Shown here piece after piece: positions 26,709 to 36,152 of a DNA stretch of 64,000 nt. A model generated the notes under the pieces. That model made no database searches. It worked only from the letters and a program-made list of their open reading frames with translations, and was not told where the DNA came from. The DNA comes from Chitinophaga sp. S165 (GTDB lineage: Bacteria > Bacteroidota > Bacteroidia > Chitinophagales > Chitinophagaceae). Position 1 is the stretch's first letter. Each line of letters opens with the position of its first letter. The translations under genes and the position numbers were made by a program. The stretch covers positions 1-64,000 of the forward strand of contig NZ_QGTG01000002.1 of the NCBI RefSeq assembly GCF_003182155.1, written 5' to 3'.

Positions 26709-27713
26709 GTGAGCCATCAACAAAACACATCGATATCTGAAGTACTGCTGATAAAATATCTTGCAGGAGAAGCCAGCCCGGAGGAAGCACTTGCCATTGA
26801 CGAATGGATAGAGCGGGCTCCGGACAACGATCGCTTGCTGCAACAATATCTGCAGTTATGGTCGCACGCCGGTAAAGAAGGTACTTATATCGCCCCTGAT
26901 CTCCAACGGGAACTGGGCAGGCTAAATATCGATACACATTCATCAAAAGGACCCGGTAAAAAAATACTGCTTAAACCTACATCTTTCTTCCGCATCGCCA
27001 TTGCTGCTACACTCCTGTTAGCATTGGGAACCGGCCTCCTGTTTTTCCTGCGTCCGGGGGAAACTGCAACAGTCAGGTCAATGGCGATATCCCGGCCGGA
27101 CGGTATCCTGTATGATACCCTGGCAGATCAGTCCAGTATAGTATTAACACCAGGCAGCAGGCTGGAATATCCTGCTTCATTTACCGGCGCTCACAGGACT
27201 GTACGACTACAAGGCGAAGGCTACTTCTCCGTTACTCCTGATGCTAACAAGCCGTTTATTGTGCATACAGGGATGCTGGGCATCAAAGTGATCGGCACAG
27301 CATTTAATGTACACACAACAACAGATAGTGTTACAGTAGAAGTTGATAATGGAGCTGTACTTTTCTTTGACAGCAGCGACAGTGTGATTGTCAAGGGAGG
27401 TATGCGGGGAGTATACTATGTGGATGCACATCGCTTTCTTGTAACAAAAATGGAAAGCGGTAATGACTATGCTTATGCCACTAAAGTATTTCGTTTCCAG
27501 GCTGCAAGATTGGAAACCGTTGTACGTGCCCTGGAGAAAGCCTATGATGTAAAGATCATCCTGGAAAATAAAAAACTGGCTGATTGTACGATCACTACTG
27601 CATTTAATAACATGCCGATCGAATATATAATGGAGGTCATAGCAGCCTCATTGTCTATACAGTACCGCATGGATGGGCCTACTATTTATCTGAAAGGGAA
27701 TGAATGTAATTGA
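26709..27713 (+). CDS. FecR-type anti-sigma factor
   Basis: A 334-residue inner-membrane regulator starting at GTG 26709. A cytoplasmic anti-sigma head of about 95 residues (LLIKYLAGEASPEEALAIDE) is followed by one membrane helix (FRIAIAATLLLALGTGLLFF) and a periplasmic FecR domain (YDTLADQSSIVLTPGSRLEY; VRLQGEGYFSVTPDANKPF; IKVIGTAFNVHT) plus the short C-terminal domain (RLETVVRALEKAYDVKIIL) that contacts the signal-transducing partner. It should hold the ECF factor inactive until signalled. It overlaps the start of the next gene by 14 bases. Confidence -1.
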   Translation: MSHQQNTSISEVLLIKYLAGEASPEEALAIDEWIERAPDNDRLLQQYLQLWSHAGKEGTYIAPDLQRELGRLNIDTHSSKGPGKKILLKPTSFFRIAIAATLLLALGTGLLFFLRPGETATVRSMAISRPDGILYDTLADQSSIVLTPGSRLEYPASFTGAHRTVRLQGEGYFSVTPDANKPFIVHTGMLGIKVIGTAFNVHTTTDSVTVEVDNGAVLFFDSSDSVIVKGGMRGVYYVDAHRFLVTKMESGNDYAYATKVFRFQAARLETVVRALEKAYDVKIILENKKLADCTITTAFNNMPIEYIMEVIAASLSIQYRMDGPTIYLKGNECN

Positions 27714-29103
27714 GTTACTAAGAAAAACATCCCTGAGTGTAGTGTGGATGATCATATTTACCGGCATTAAAGCGCAAACAGTTCCGCCTTCACTGGATAC
27801 AAAGGTGCGTGTGCCGGAGAAGAAGATGAATATTATTATGCTGGGAGATATTATAACAGCACAGACAGGCCTGATATTATCCTTCAATGCCCAAAAAATA
27901 ATAGCTCAGAAACAACTATGGTTGCCGCATACTTCCTATTCCATCCACCAACTGCTGGCAATGATAAAAGAGGCTACTGGCGCAGAGTATACTATCTATC
28001 GGGAGCACATTATTTTTCACCAGTCAGCAAACCTCAATAATGTTAACCAGGCAACTGCAAGAGGACAAACAAAGCAACAAATTACCCTGCCGGGCGCAAA
28101 TCAGGAACAACACACTTACGCGGTGGCTAAACAATCTAAACCACCGTTAAACAAACCAGCAGGTAGTGCGGCACAACATCATAATCCGGCAAAACCTGCA
28201 CAGCATGTCACTAAGAAGTCAATTCTATCAGGTAACGATACGGGTAATGAGAAAGCCGTACAAACGGCCAGATCATCCAACGATAGTAATAGCATACACC
28301 GGGATACCGTTACTGCAAATTATCCAGATGCAGGAAAAGGCATAACAAATAATATAAGTTCCGGAAGTACGGATAACACATTTGCAGACATAGCCAACGA
28401 TAGTCTATCAGCTGGCAAACAACAACCATACACGTTAAACTACCTGACTTCCACAGCTATAATGATGACGCCAGTAAAGCCGTCAAGTCCTACTTTATTG
28501 ATAATTCGGCCAACGATACCACAACAGCGGCAGCGGCGCATATATAAAAAACCGGGGCTCTTTAAACCCTTTATTGCTACAGGTTTTGCGGCAGATGAAG
28601 TGCTCTATGCCAATTTCCAGGTGAGAGCAGGGATTACATTATTATATGGCATTGCTGGCTGGAGTACTAATTTTTCTGCGTCAGGCTTTCGTTATGGAGC
28701 AGGCAGCAGCTATCCGCTGAAGAACGGCTGGCTGATACAGCTCGAAGCGACTACAGGTAAACTGTCAAAAGCAGCTAACGTACGCCCGGTGTTTGATACC
28801 AGCGTCACACAATTTACCATCAATACACATAGCCGCTTACAAAGAATCAGTCTCTTTGCACAAAAGAATATTGCTGCACGTTGGTCAGTATATGCTGGTC
28901 CCGTATTTAACCATCTCAAAAGTGTTTATTACAGGAATGATTGGCAGATAAATCCGGCTTTCATTAATAACTTTTTGATCGCCAGGGATAGAGACTATAT
29001 GATCCTTCGGCCTCCTTACACTACCAGTAGCACACCTCCCGAGAAGCCAGAAAATGTAAAAACCTGGATCGGTTTACAGGCAGGCATTAACTATCGCTTC
29101 TGA
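27700..29103 (+). CDS. STN-domain protein with C-terminal outer-membrane barrel
   Basis: A 467-residue protein. A signal peptide (LSVVWMIIFTGIKAQ) precedes an STN domain (about 45-110; ITAQTGLILSFNAQKIIA; SIHQLLAMIKEATGAEYTIY), the periplasmic module that in FecA-type receptors contacts FecR. Then come about 170 low-complexity residues rich in Q, N, T and S. The last 190 residues are beta-strand-like (FKPFIATGFAADEV; GWLIQLEATTG) and end in phenylalanine, as in outer-membrane barrels. There is no TonB plug and the barrel is too small for a SusC-like transporter. It may be a dedicated surface sensor for the sigma/FecR pair. Its end overlaps the convergent next gene by 13 bases. Confidence -1.
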   Translation: MNVIELLRKTSLSVVWMIIFTGIKAQTVPPSLDTKVRVPEKKMNIIMLGDIITAQTGLILSFNAQKIIAQKQLWLPHTSYSIHQLLAMIKEATGAEYTIYREHIIFHQSANLNNVNQATARGQTKQQITLPGANQEQHTYAVAKQSKPPLNKPAGSAAQHHNPAKPAQHVTKKSILSGNDTGNEKAVQTARSSNDSNSIHRDTVTANYPDAGKGITNNISSGSTDNTFADIANDSLSAGKQQPYTLNYLTSTAIMMTPVKPSSPTLLIIRPTIPQQRQRRIYKKPGLFKPFIATGFAADEVLYANFQVRAGITLLYGIAGWSTNFSASGFRYGAGSSYPLKNGWLIQLEATTGKLSKAANVRPVFDTSVTQFTINTHSRLQRISLFAQKNIAARWSVYAGPVFNHLKSVYYRNDWQINPAFINNFLIARDRDYMILRPPYTTSSTPPEKPENVKTWIGLQAGINYRF

Positions 29104-30137
29104 CCAATAATCTGTTTTATTTCGTCCAGCAAACGGAATGTATCTATGAATGTTGCAGGCGCCGCTCGTTCCAGTCTTTTACCTTGTTTTACCTGTGTTA
29201 CGAAATACGTGATCTCATCCCTATAACCATATTGTACTACGGGATTATTAGCAGCTACCGGCGTTGTCATTGTGTAGTTACTCTCACTCAACTGCCGTTC
29301 ACTGTTGAAGATCTTGTTGACAGGTACTCCTGCCAGCTGCCTGTCTAAAGGCATTATACGGAAACTACCAGGATATGATATATCAATTACGTTACGTGGA
29401 GTAAGACAATTCAGCGTATCGCTGAACATTGCCCAGGAATAACAGGTGGATAGCTCCAGGACACCGGTTGCCTGCTGATGTCTTAGTACCAGTTGAAGAT
29501 GTATACCACCTTTTATCGCTGCATGATGCAACAGCGAATAGTGTGCTACAGGCCCGAAGATCTGCAGCATGTTATCTATGGGATGACAGAATAACTCCAT
29601 GATGGCGTCCCCTTCCGGATATGCGCCTGTAATATACCGGCCCTGATAGCTGTAAGTACCGGCAACACTCTTCTTCAGTTGCCTGTTCAAAGGACTGAAA
29701 CGTTTATTGAACGCTATCATACATTTATCTGCATGAGGATGAGCGATCAATTCCTGTAACGTTGCATAACTGTTGACAGCGGGTTTCTCAACGAACACAT
29801 ATTTACCGGCATCCAGGCAAGCCTTCACGAGCGGATACTGATGTTCATTCTTCATACAGATAAAAACACCTTCCACTCCTGCATCATTTAATATAAAGGA
29901 TAGATCAGAAACGCCGGTACAGCCGCGAAAAAGATACGCAGCTTCGCTGGCAACACGTAAGTCCCGTGAATAAAGGTATTTAATCCGGACGCCCATATTT
30001 AATATTACCGGATACAAATTATCCATGCTGTGTTGCCCTACTCCTATAAAAGCGAAGGACGGACCATCGCTAAATAGTCCGTCTAACCGCTTTGTTCTTC
30101 TCCATTTTTTATATGCTTCTATAGCCGAATCCAACAT
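29091..30137 (-). CDS. Gfo/Idh/MocA-family oxidoreductase, cytoplasmic
   Basis: A 348-residue NAD(P)-dependent dehydrogenase. The Rossmann segment is FAFIGVGQHSMDNLYPVIL, followed by GVEGVFICMKNEHQYPLVKA and GKYVFVEKPAVNS, with the EKP motif. The C-terminal part has FNKRFSPLNRQL and MELFCHPIDNMLQ. It has no signal peptide, unlike the family member at 24672. It starts three bases after the radical SAM gene on the same strand, so the two are co-transcribed. Similar sugar-oxidising dehydrogenases act in nucleotide-sugar or aminocyclitol pathways; the pairing suggests a small dedicated biosynthetic pathway of unknown product. Confidence -1.
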   Translation of the reverse strand: MLDSAIEAYKKWRRTKRLDGLFSDGPSFAFIGVGQHSMDNLYPVILNMGVRIKYLYSRDLRVASEAAYLFRGCTGVSDLSFILNDAGVEGVFICMKNEHQYPLVKACLDAGKYVFVEKPAVNSYATLQELIAHPHADKCMIAFNKRFSPLNRQLKKSVAGTYSYQGRYITGAYPEGDAIMELFCHPIDNMLQIFGPVAHYSLLHHAAIKGGIHLQLVLRHQQATGVLELSTCYSWAMFSDTLNCLTPRNVIDISYPGSFRIMPLDRQLAGVPVNKIFNSERQLSESNYTMTTPVAANNPVVQYGYRDEITYFVTQVKQGKRLERAAPATFIDTFRLLDEIKQIIGQKR

Positions 30138-30140
30138 GGT

Positions 30141-31238
30141 CTACACTTTTGCCATTACCTTTTTAAAACTATCTTTTTGTTTGTTCCACTGATAATCTCC
30201 AAACAGTTTTTCTGTGATCATATTACCCAATAAGCGCTCTGATTGCCTGAGCAATGTGATGTCATATTTGCGGTGAAAGTTGATCCAGCAACCATTACAG
30301 TTGTGACAGTGATGCTTCTGTACTTCGTGCGTAGCAGCATCATTGAAGATATGATCAAGCGTATTTGCATAGACATTTCCCAGCTTCAGGTCCAGATTCT
30401 GGCAGATGGGTACATCGCCGTTAGGTAACACTACCAGACTATCGAAAATTGAATAGCAAGGCATCTTCAATTCTCCCTGTTGCCAGTATTTATACAGTTG
30501 AAGGAAATCAAGGTTTTCATCAAACGACTGCAGGTCCTGAATAATATCCGCTGGTATCTCCAGACGGGCAGCAGTTACGGCAGGCACTTCGCTAGCAATC
30601 ACATTATCAGTATGTGCCGTTTCTACTGTATCGAAATAGGAGATATTATTATAGATACCGATCCGCAAGTCTGTCCCATATTCAGCACACACCTGCATAA
30701 CATGACGAAGGTCATCAAAGCTGTTATACGGCGATAATGTGAACATAACAGATATGTTACTCTCTTTGTGTAGTTCTTTAATAACACGGAGTACCTTGTT
30801 GTATCCATCTTTTCCCCGCATAAACTGATACGTTTCCTTTGTTCCATCCAATGAAATGAACAAACGTTTCGGCGCATACTCCTTTACAGCCCTGATGGTC
30901 TTCTCAGCGTCCAGGCAATTAGATAAAAGGTCATATGCCGGATGAAACCTGCTGAACCATTGCAGGATCTCAAAAGCCTGTGGATGCAGCAGGAACTCCC
31001 CCCCTTCCAGACCAATATTGGTCGACTTGCTAATACAGTCGCTCTGCATGATCTCAACGATCTTCTCCATTGGGAGATGTACTACAGGTCTTTTTGCCCA
31101 TATCAGGCAATGCTTGCAACGGGACTGACACAGGTCAGTGGCATAAAGCATCAGTGTAGATAGCTTCTTTGACGTCGGTTGCAGCTGGTTATGCACAAAC
31201 CTCGCGGCCCGTGAAACATAGTCGGCAGTTGTATACAT
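30141..31238 (-). CDS. Radical SAM/SPASM-type enzyme
   Basis: A 365-residue iron-sulfur enzyme. C37, C41 and C44 form the CX3CX2C cluster (DLCQSRCKHC), with GLEGGEFLLHP as the SAM-binding GGE-like motif. The C-terminal SPASM-like region has LPNGDVPICQNLDLKLGN and then HHCHNCNGCW, enough cysteines for an auxiliary cluster. SPASM enzymes modify peptides or proteins and some small molecules. It is preceded, 9 bases upstream on the same strand, by a gene for a 40-residue membrane peptide and followed by a dehydrogenase. Whether the small peptide is a substrate or just a partner cannot be told from sequence; its composition is not that of a usual RiPP core. Confidence -1.
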   Translation of the reverse strand: MYTTADYVSRAARFVHNQLQPTSKKLSTLMLYATDLCQSRCKHCLIWAKRPVVHLPMEKIVEIMQSDCISKSTNIGLEGGEFLLHPQAFEILQWFSRFHPAYDLLSNCLDAEKTIRAVKEYAPKRLFISLDGTKETYQFMRGKDGYNKVLRVIKELHKESNISVMFTLSPYNSFDDLRHVMQVCAEYGTDLRIGIYNNISYFDTVETAHTDNVIASEVPAVTAARLEIPADIIQDLQSFDENLDFLQLYKYWQQGELKMPCYSIFDSLVVLPNGDVPICQNLDLKLGNVYANTLDHIFNDAATHEVQKHHCHNCNGCWINFHRKYDITLLRQSERLLGNMITEKLFGDYQWNKQKDSFKKVMAKV

Positions 31239-31247
31239 GAATATTAT

Positions 31248-31370
31248 TTAACAGAACAAATAAATGAGGACTACTACTATCACGATAAACATAGCACTTA
31301 CAAGAGGCAGTACCAGATAGGCCAGCATCTTTGCAATCATCTCATGTTTCTGATGTTCTTCATATTCCAT
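31248..31370 (-). CDS. Unannotated 40-residue single-helix membrane peptide
   Basis: A 41-codon frame from ATG at 31370 to TAA at 31248. The product has a charged head (MEYEEHQKHEMIAKM) and a hydrophobic tail (AYLVLPLVSAMFIVIVVVLI) ending YLFC, so it is a one-helix membrane peptide. It ends 9 bases before the radical SAM ATG on the same strand, which makes it the likely first gene of that operon. Codon use resembles its neighbours. It is too short for the usual gene finders. It could anchor the radical SAM enzyme or dehydrogenase at the membrane. Confidence -1.
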   Translation of the reverse strand: MEYEEHQKHEMIAKMLAYLVLPLVSAMFIVIVVVLIYLFC

Positions 31371-31584
31371 AGGTCAGGCATTACACTTAGTTAGCAATTG
31401 GTCTATGCTATTAACAACACAACAACTGACATATACCCTTACGCTGAAGAAAAAACTTTTGTCTGTTATGCTAAATGGGTTACACTGTTATACTATATAC
31501 ATTTAAATCACACTGTTATTCCTACTTGATTTTTGTCAACGGAACTTCATGTATTGCATCAAGTTTCGTTCAGGTACGACATTG

Positions 31585-31592
31585 TAACTTTG
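31585..31592 (+). promoter_or_regulatory. -7 promoter box of the pirin gene
   Basis: TAACTTTG matches TAnnTTTG, 48 bases before the ATG at 31641. No TTG lies at the standard distance upstream. Confidence -1.
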
Positions 31593-31640
31593 ATATTTTA
31601 TAAAATAGTAATCGCTATTGATCATCTATAAAAATCCTTC

Positions 31641-32507
31641 ATGAAAAAGGTCATTGAAACGATATATGGTGGTGTAAATTCCAGCGTTGGCGATATGCTG
31701 GTGAACCGGCTCCTCCCCGGACAAAGCTTCAAGGCAGTAGGCCCTATTGTATTCCTGGACCACGTATATCCTGTAACCATTAAAGACGGTACGACCAGCA
31801 TCCCTACAGGAGAATTTGCCCACCCTCACAGGGGCATTGCTACTTTTAGTTATGTACTTAACGGACAGCTGTCGCACTATGACAGCAAAGGCAATCATGA
31901 TGTAATAAGTGCCGGTGGCGCACAGTGGATGAAAGCCGGCAGCGGTATCATGCATGACGAGAAACCCTTTAGCCAGCTTAATGGCGACATTTTTCATTCG
32001 CTCCAGTTCTGGATCAATCTTCCGGCCAAGAACAAGTCAGAGCAACCGGAATATATGGCAGTAAAGCCTGATGCCATACCGGAATTGCAGCTGCCGGAAC
32101 GGGCAGGTACATTACGTGTTCTGCTGGGTAGTTTTGGAACAACTGTATCTCCGGTAAAAACATACAGTGAGCAGTTCATTTACCATATTAAGTTGTGTCC
32201 TAAAGCGTCGTTCACATTACAGGCAAAAGCGAATCTGGAATGCGCCGCCTTCGTACCAGCCTGCGAGGTAATGATCAATGGTACTCCGGCAGGAAATAGC
32301 AAGATCATTATCTTCGGACAGCATGGTGATGATCTCGTGCTTGAAAACCCGCATATAAAATCGGTAGATATTTTGTTATTCGGCGGGGAACCGTATACGG
32401 AAGAAATAGTTAGTCAGGGTCCTTTTGTAATGAACAGTCATGCGGAAATAGCGACTGCTTACCGGGAATTTTTTGAAGGTAAATATGGCACAATAGCATA
32501 TAGGTAA
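31641..32507 (+). CDS. Pirin-family cupin protein
   Basis: A 288-residue bicupin. The N-terminal cupin has FAHPHRGIATFSYVLNGQL and AGSGIMHDE, which supply the metal ligands (two His, a later His and Glu). The C-terminal cupin begins near 165 and lacks these residues, as is normal for pirins. Bacterial pirins act as quercetin dioxygenases or modulate metabolic enzymes; which applies here is unknown. It has its own promoter and stands alone between minus-strand genes. Confidence -1.
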   Translation: MKKVIETIYGGVNSSVGDMLVNRLLPGQSFKAVGPIVFLDHVYPVTIKDGTTSIPTGEFAHPHRGIATFSYVLNGQLSHYDSKGNHDVISAGGAQWMKAGSGIMHDEKPFSQLNGDIFHSLQFWINLPAKNKSEQPEYMAVKPDAIPELQLPERAGTLRVLLGSFGTTVSPVKTYSEQFIYHIKLCPKASFTLQAKANLECAAFVPACEVMINGTPAGNSKIIIFGQHGDDLVLENPHIKSVDILLFGGEPYTEEIVSQGPFVMNSHAEIATAYREFFEGKYGTIAYR

Positions 32508-32566
32508 GTAATGTAAGGAGGCCGTTGCATCCGGCCAATAATTGCAGGTACAGAATCTGGTGACTG

Positions 32567-33643
32567 CTATGGTTTCTTCAAAAAGTACATATGTGCTTTC
32601 TGGATACCCAGCTTCCTGATACGGTGATTCAATGTTGAAACATGCAGTCCCAGGATCTCTGCTGCGCCACCTGGCCCGAACACCTTTCCCCCACATTTAT
32701 TCAGCACACCGAGGATGTATTCCCGTTCTACTTCTGCAAGTGTTCTGCTATAGTCTTCGTCTGCCCTGAACTTTTTCTCCATTACAGGTTGAACTGAAGA
32801 TAAATGAATGTCCTGGATAACATTGCCCTGCATCAGTAGTATGCTTCTTTCCAGCGCATGTTCCAGTTCACGAACATTACCGGGCCAGTTATAAGCCATC
32901 AGCTGTTTCATGGCGGCGCCTGATAACCGGACATTTTTCTTACCTGCGCTCCGGGAAAAACGGGCAATAAAATGGGCTGCCAGCAGGGGTATATCTTCTA
33001 TTCTATCTCGCAAGGGAGGTAATACGATAGGAAATACGTTCAAACGATAGAACAGGTCATTTCTAAATTGGCCTTCTGCTACTTCTTTCTGAAGATTACG
33101 GCTTGTTGCAGCGATGATCCTCACATCTGTTTTAATCGTCTTTTTACCTCCTATCCTTTCGATCTCTTTTTCCTGTATGGCACGTAAGAGCTTCACCTGG
33201 AGACCTGGCTGCATTTCACCTATCTCGTCCAGGAAAAGGGTGCCATGGTTCGCCAGCTCGAACTTCCCTATTCTTCTTTCAGTAGCACCGGTAAAACTGC
33301 CTTTCTCATGACCGAACAGCTCACTCTCGATAAGATTAGCCGGTAATGTAGCACAGTTAACTTTTACCATTTGCCTGTTCCAGCGGGGGGACGCGCTATG
33401 AATAGCTCTTGCGATCAGCTCCTTTCCTGTACCTGTTTCTCCGAGGATCAACACGGTACTCTGTGCGGCAGCTACCTGGGACAACAAATGGAATATGTGC
33501 TGCATTTCCGGACCGGCGCCTATAATATCTTTATAGGTATCCTCACTGCAGGCGTCTTCCCTTCCGAGAATGTTGGCAATGATCTGATGGGGCATATCGA
33601 TGTCCGGTAACTCTTGTGGCATATAAGATTTTGATGATCGCAT
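32567..33643 (-). CDS. Sigma-54-dependent activator without sensor domain
   Basis: About 358 residues from the ATG at 33643; a GTG at 33661 is possible. After a short N-terminus with no receiver, GAF or PAS domain, the AAA+ core has Walker A GETGTGKE, the sigma-54 contact loop as GSFTGA, Walker [11 protein letters not shown] and the R-fingers in [11 protein letters not shown] Fis-type helix-turn-helix closes the protein ([20 protein letters not shown]). Lacking a sensor, it must be controlled by its level or by a partner protein. It is divergent from an AraC-type regulator over a region with two 21-base repeats. Confidence -1.
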   Translation of the reverse strand: MRSSKSYMPQELPDIDMPHQIIANILGREDACSEDTYKDIIGAGPEMQHIFHLLSQVAAAQSTVLILGETGTGKELIARAIHSASPRWNRQMVKVNCATLPANLIESELFGHEKGSFTGATERRIGKFELANHGTLFLDEIGEMQPGLQVKLLRAIQEKEIERIGGKKTIKTDVRIIAATSRNLQKEVAEGQFRNDLFYRLNVFPIVLPPLRDRIEDIPLLAAHFIARFSRSAGKKNVRLSGAAMKQLMAYNWPGNVRELEHALERSILLMQGNVIQDIHLSSVQPVMEKKFRADEDYSRTLAEVEREYILGVLNKCGGKVFGPGGAAEILGLHVSTLNHRIRKLGIQKAHMYFLKKP

Positions 33644-33755
33644 GTTTGCACCTGGTTTCACAGGGATTAATACAGTATTATAAAATAACTTGTACTACCC
33701 CGGCATATCCAATGTTCATAAGCTATTCACATCCTTGATCAACAATATTACTATA

Positions 33756-33776
33756 CAATTGTTCATATATGAATAA
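33756..33776. promoter_or_regulatory. Palindromic repeat in the activator/AraC gap, copy 1
   Basis: A 21-base sequence containing the palindrome TTCATATATGAA, identical to 33875-33895 and 119 bases from it. The pairing in a divergent region suggests an operator that could loop or act on both promoters. Confidence -1.
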
Positions 33777-33874
33777 CGACTTAAAAAGATAGCGATATAC
33801 AAGAAAGAGGTCTTAGGAAACGACAGCTGTAATATCGCAATCAGCAGTTCCTGAAATAGCAATAATATATTGGT

Positions 33875-33895
33875 CAATTGTTCATATATGAATAA
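33875..33895. promoter_or_regulatory. Palindromic repeat in the activator/AraC gap, copy 2
   Basis: An exact copy of 33756-33776, 93 bases before the AraC-type start codon. The sequence around the two copies is otherwise unlike. Confidence -1.
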
Positions 33896-33988
33896 TGAAC
33901 ACAAGTACAATTCCTGCAAAAATATAATAATCAACATATTACAGTATGGCACCAGATTAGTATTATTTAAAAAACTGAAACCATTACT

Positions 33989-34912
33989 ATGAACAGCAAA
34001 GTCCCATATGGCGCCACCACATTTGCGTTACCCAATGTTCCTGGTGCTTCCGGAGACTTCAGGCCCGACAGGAACAATCACTTTGAGCTCCATATACTGG
34101 AAGAAAGGGGATATGATCAGTTGGTATTGAACGAACGTCAGGAAAGGTTGCAATATTTTGAGATCCTCTGGTTCAAAACCGGGAAAGGACAGATCTTTAT
34201 TGATACGGTTCAGCATCCTGTTAGCAACAATATGATCTACTGTCTAACTCCCGGTCAGGTGAGAACCTGCAGGCTACAGGGGGAAGTGCGGGGTTATCAT
34301 ATTTCCTTCTCCCGGGACTTCCTCTATCGCTGGGCTACCTATACCGTGGGCATTACCTGGCTTGATACCAACATTTATGGCATGAGCATGTCTGTCATTA
34401 CAGTAGATGCAGAAATGCACGAAGAAATAGAAGATCTGGTGAGAAGAATTGCGAAAGAGTATGATCATCATTATCTTTTAAGGTCGGAAATACTGGCCGG
34501 ATTGCTGAATATACTGGTGATCCACTTCTCACGTAAGTTACAACCCAGAATGAAAGAACTGGCACAGTCTAAAGAAATTGAACTTGTACAGAAATTCATC
34601 TCTCTTGTGAAGGTCCATTACAGGACTAAGAAGTTTGTGGCTGATTACGCCGGAGAACTTTTTGTGACTGCCAATCATCTCAATCGTATTGTAAAAAAGA
34701 TAACAGGCACCCCGGCCAGCTCACATATACAGCATCATATTATCACGGAGGCAAAAAGACAGGCATTGGATTCTAATGTGAGTATGAAAGAAATTGCCTA
34801 CCATCTTGGATTCGAAGACCATTCTCATTTTAGTAAGTATTTCAAGAACAACTCTGGGATGAATTTCAGCAGTTTCAAAAAAGGGCTTGTAACTGATCCT
34901 GCATCACTGTAA
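33989..34912 (+). CDS. AraC-family transcription regulator
   Basis: A 307-residue regulator. The N-terminal cupin-like domain (YFEILWFKTGKGQIFIDTV; NMIYCLTPGQV) binds a small ligand or serves for dimerisation. The C-terminal 100 residues are the double helix-turn-helix (FVADYAGELFVTANHLNRIV; MKEIAYHLGFEDHSHFSKYF). It is divergent from a sigma-54 activator and precedes an esterase gene on the same strand by 133 bases, the usual arrangement for an AraC regulator and its target, but the esterase has its own promoter. Confidence -1.
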   Translation: MNSKVPYGATTFALPNVPGASGDFRPDRNNHFELHILEERGYDQLVLNERQERLQYFEILWFKTGKGQIFIDTVQHPVSNNMIYCLTPGQVRTCRLQGEVRGYHISFSRDFLYRWATYTVGITWLDTNIYGMSMSVITVDAEMHEEIEDLVRRIAKEYDHHYLLRSEILAGLLNILVIHFSRKLQPRMKELAQSKEIELVQKFISLVKVHYRTKKFVADYAGELFVTANHLNRIVKKITGTPASSHIQHHIITEAKRQALDSNVSMKEIAYHLGFEDHSHFSKYFKNNSGMNFSSFKKGLVTDPASL

Positions 34913-34973
34913 CTCTCCCTCATCTTTTGATTGTTATTCCCGGAATTATACAACTGACACCATTATTCTGCCA

Positions 34974-35004
34974 TTGCTCCGGCAGTGTCTATATGATAGC
35001 TTTG
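34974..35004 (+). promoter_or_regulatory. Promoter of the esterase gene
   Basis: TTG at 34974-34976 and TAGCTTTG at 34997-35004 are separated by 20 bases, a close match to the Bacteroidota promoter. The ATG follows 41 bases after the box. Confidence -1.
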
Positions 35005-35045
35005 TAAACGCCCACATTTATTAACACCCATAAAAAGATAATAAT

Positions 35046-36053
35046 ATGACTGAACAAACAATCAGGAACACCATTGAAGACATCGAAGTACTGGACCCGG
35101 CTACCGACCCGGCAATTGACACTCATGTTAAAGCCTTTTTAAATGTATTGAACAGCGGCGGCGGAGACCCGATGGAAACGATGGCGCCGGCAGATGCGCG
35201 TAAAGTGCTGGAAGGAGCACAGACATCTGTGAAGGTTGATCTTTCCGGAGTTACTGTTACCGAAAAGACGATCAGTGAAGACGGACTGAGTGTAAAACTC
35301 TTCATTGTACGTCCGGAAGGTCAGACCGGAGTGCTGCCTGCGTTCATGTTCATTCACGGTGGAGGCTGGGTACTGGGAGATTATCCGACACATCAGCGCT
35401 TTGTCAGAGACCTGGTAGTTTATTCCGGCCTTGTGGCCGTATTTGTGGAATATACCCGCTCACCGGAAGCGAAATATCCGGTAGCGATTAACGAAGCATA
35501 TGCCGCCACCAAATGGATCGCTGCTAATGGTGCTGAACTGAACATCGATGGTAAACGTCTCGCCGTGGTAGGTAACAGCGTTGGAGGTAATATGACCGCT
35601 GCTACTGTTTTAATGGCGAAGCACAAAAAAGGACCTGAGATCAAATTACAGGTGCTTCTCTGGCCGGTGACTGACGCAAGTTTCGATACCGTTTCCTATC
35701 ATCAGTATGCCGAGTCCCGTTTCCTGACCAGGAATATGATGATCTGGTTCTGGGATAATTATATGCCGAAGGGGCCTCAACGGCAGGAGATCTATGCATC
35801 GCCTTTACAGGCCACCCTGGAAGACCTGAAGGGATTACCACCTACCCTTGTTCAGGTAGCGGAGAATGATGTACTCAGGGACGAGGGAGAGGCGTATGCC
35901 CGTAAAATGGATGAAGCAGGCGTACCGGTTACACTTATGCGTGTTCAGGGAATGATCCATGATTATGGTTTATTGAATCCACTCGCAGACGTACCGGCAG
36001 TTCAATCTGCATTACGCCATGTAGCGAGCGAGTTGAAAAATGCGCTGAAATAA
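35046..36053 (+). CDS. Alpha/beta-hydrolase of the hormone-sensitive-lipase type
   Basis: A 335-residue esterase. FIHGGGWVLGDY forms the oxyanion hole (HGGGW) and GNSVGGN holds the nucleophilic serine in place of the more usual GDSAGG. ENDVLRDEG supplies the acidic residue and MIHDYGLL the histidine. It has no signal peptide. Such enzymes cut short acyl esters of varied small molecules. It is preceded by an AraC-type regulator and followed by two strong hairpins. Confidence -1.
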   Translation: MTEQTIRNTIEDIEVLDPATDPAIDTHVKAFLNVLNSGGGDPMETMAPADARKVLEGAQTSVKVDLSGVTVTEKTISEDGLSVKLFIVRPEGQTGVLPAFMFIHGGGWVLGDYPTHQRFVRDLVVYSGLVAVFVEYTRSPEAKYPVAINEAYAATKWIAANGAELNIDGKRLAVVGNSVGGNMTAATVLMAKHKKGPEIKLQVLLWPVTDASFDTVSYHQYAESRFLTRNMMIWFWDNYMPKGPQRQEIYASPLQATLEDLKGLPPTLVQVAENDVLRDEGEAYARKMDEAGVPVTLMRVQGMIHDYGLLNPLADVPAVQSALRHVASELKNALK

Positions 36054-36085
36054 GTAGAACATCACTTGTCAAAGGCTGTTGGCAT

Positions 36086-36117
36086 CTGCTGCGTGTAACG
36101 TATGCAGCACGCAGCAG
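36086..36117 (+). terminator. Hairpin after the esterase gene
   Basis: CTGCTGCGTG and CACGCAGCAG pair perfectly around a 12-base loop. The T tract is weak (GTGTTTAT). Confidence -1.
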
Positions 36118-36152
36118 GTGTTTATAGCCTATTTCATACTTGAGAGTTTATG

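Noticed and set aside
28059..28500. Low-complexity linker of the STN protein as a frameshifted gene join
   Set aside because: The frame is continuous and codon use is even; such Q/N/T-rich linkers occur in surface proteins.
33944..33960. Sigma-54 promoter (TGGCAC..) before the AraC gene
   Set aside because: The -24 GG is present, but the -12 GC is missing at the required spacing.
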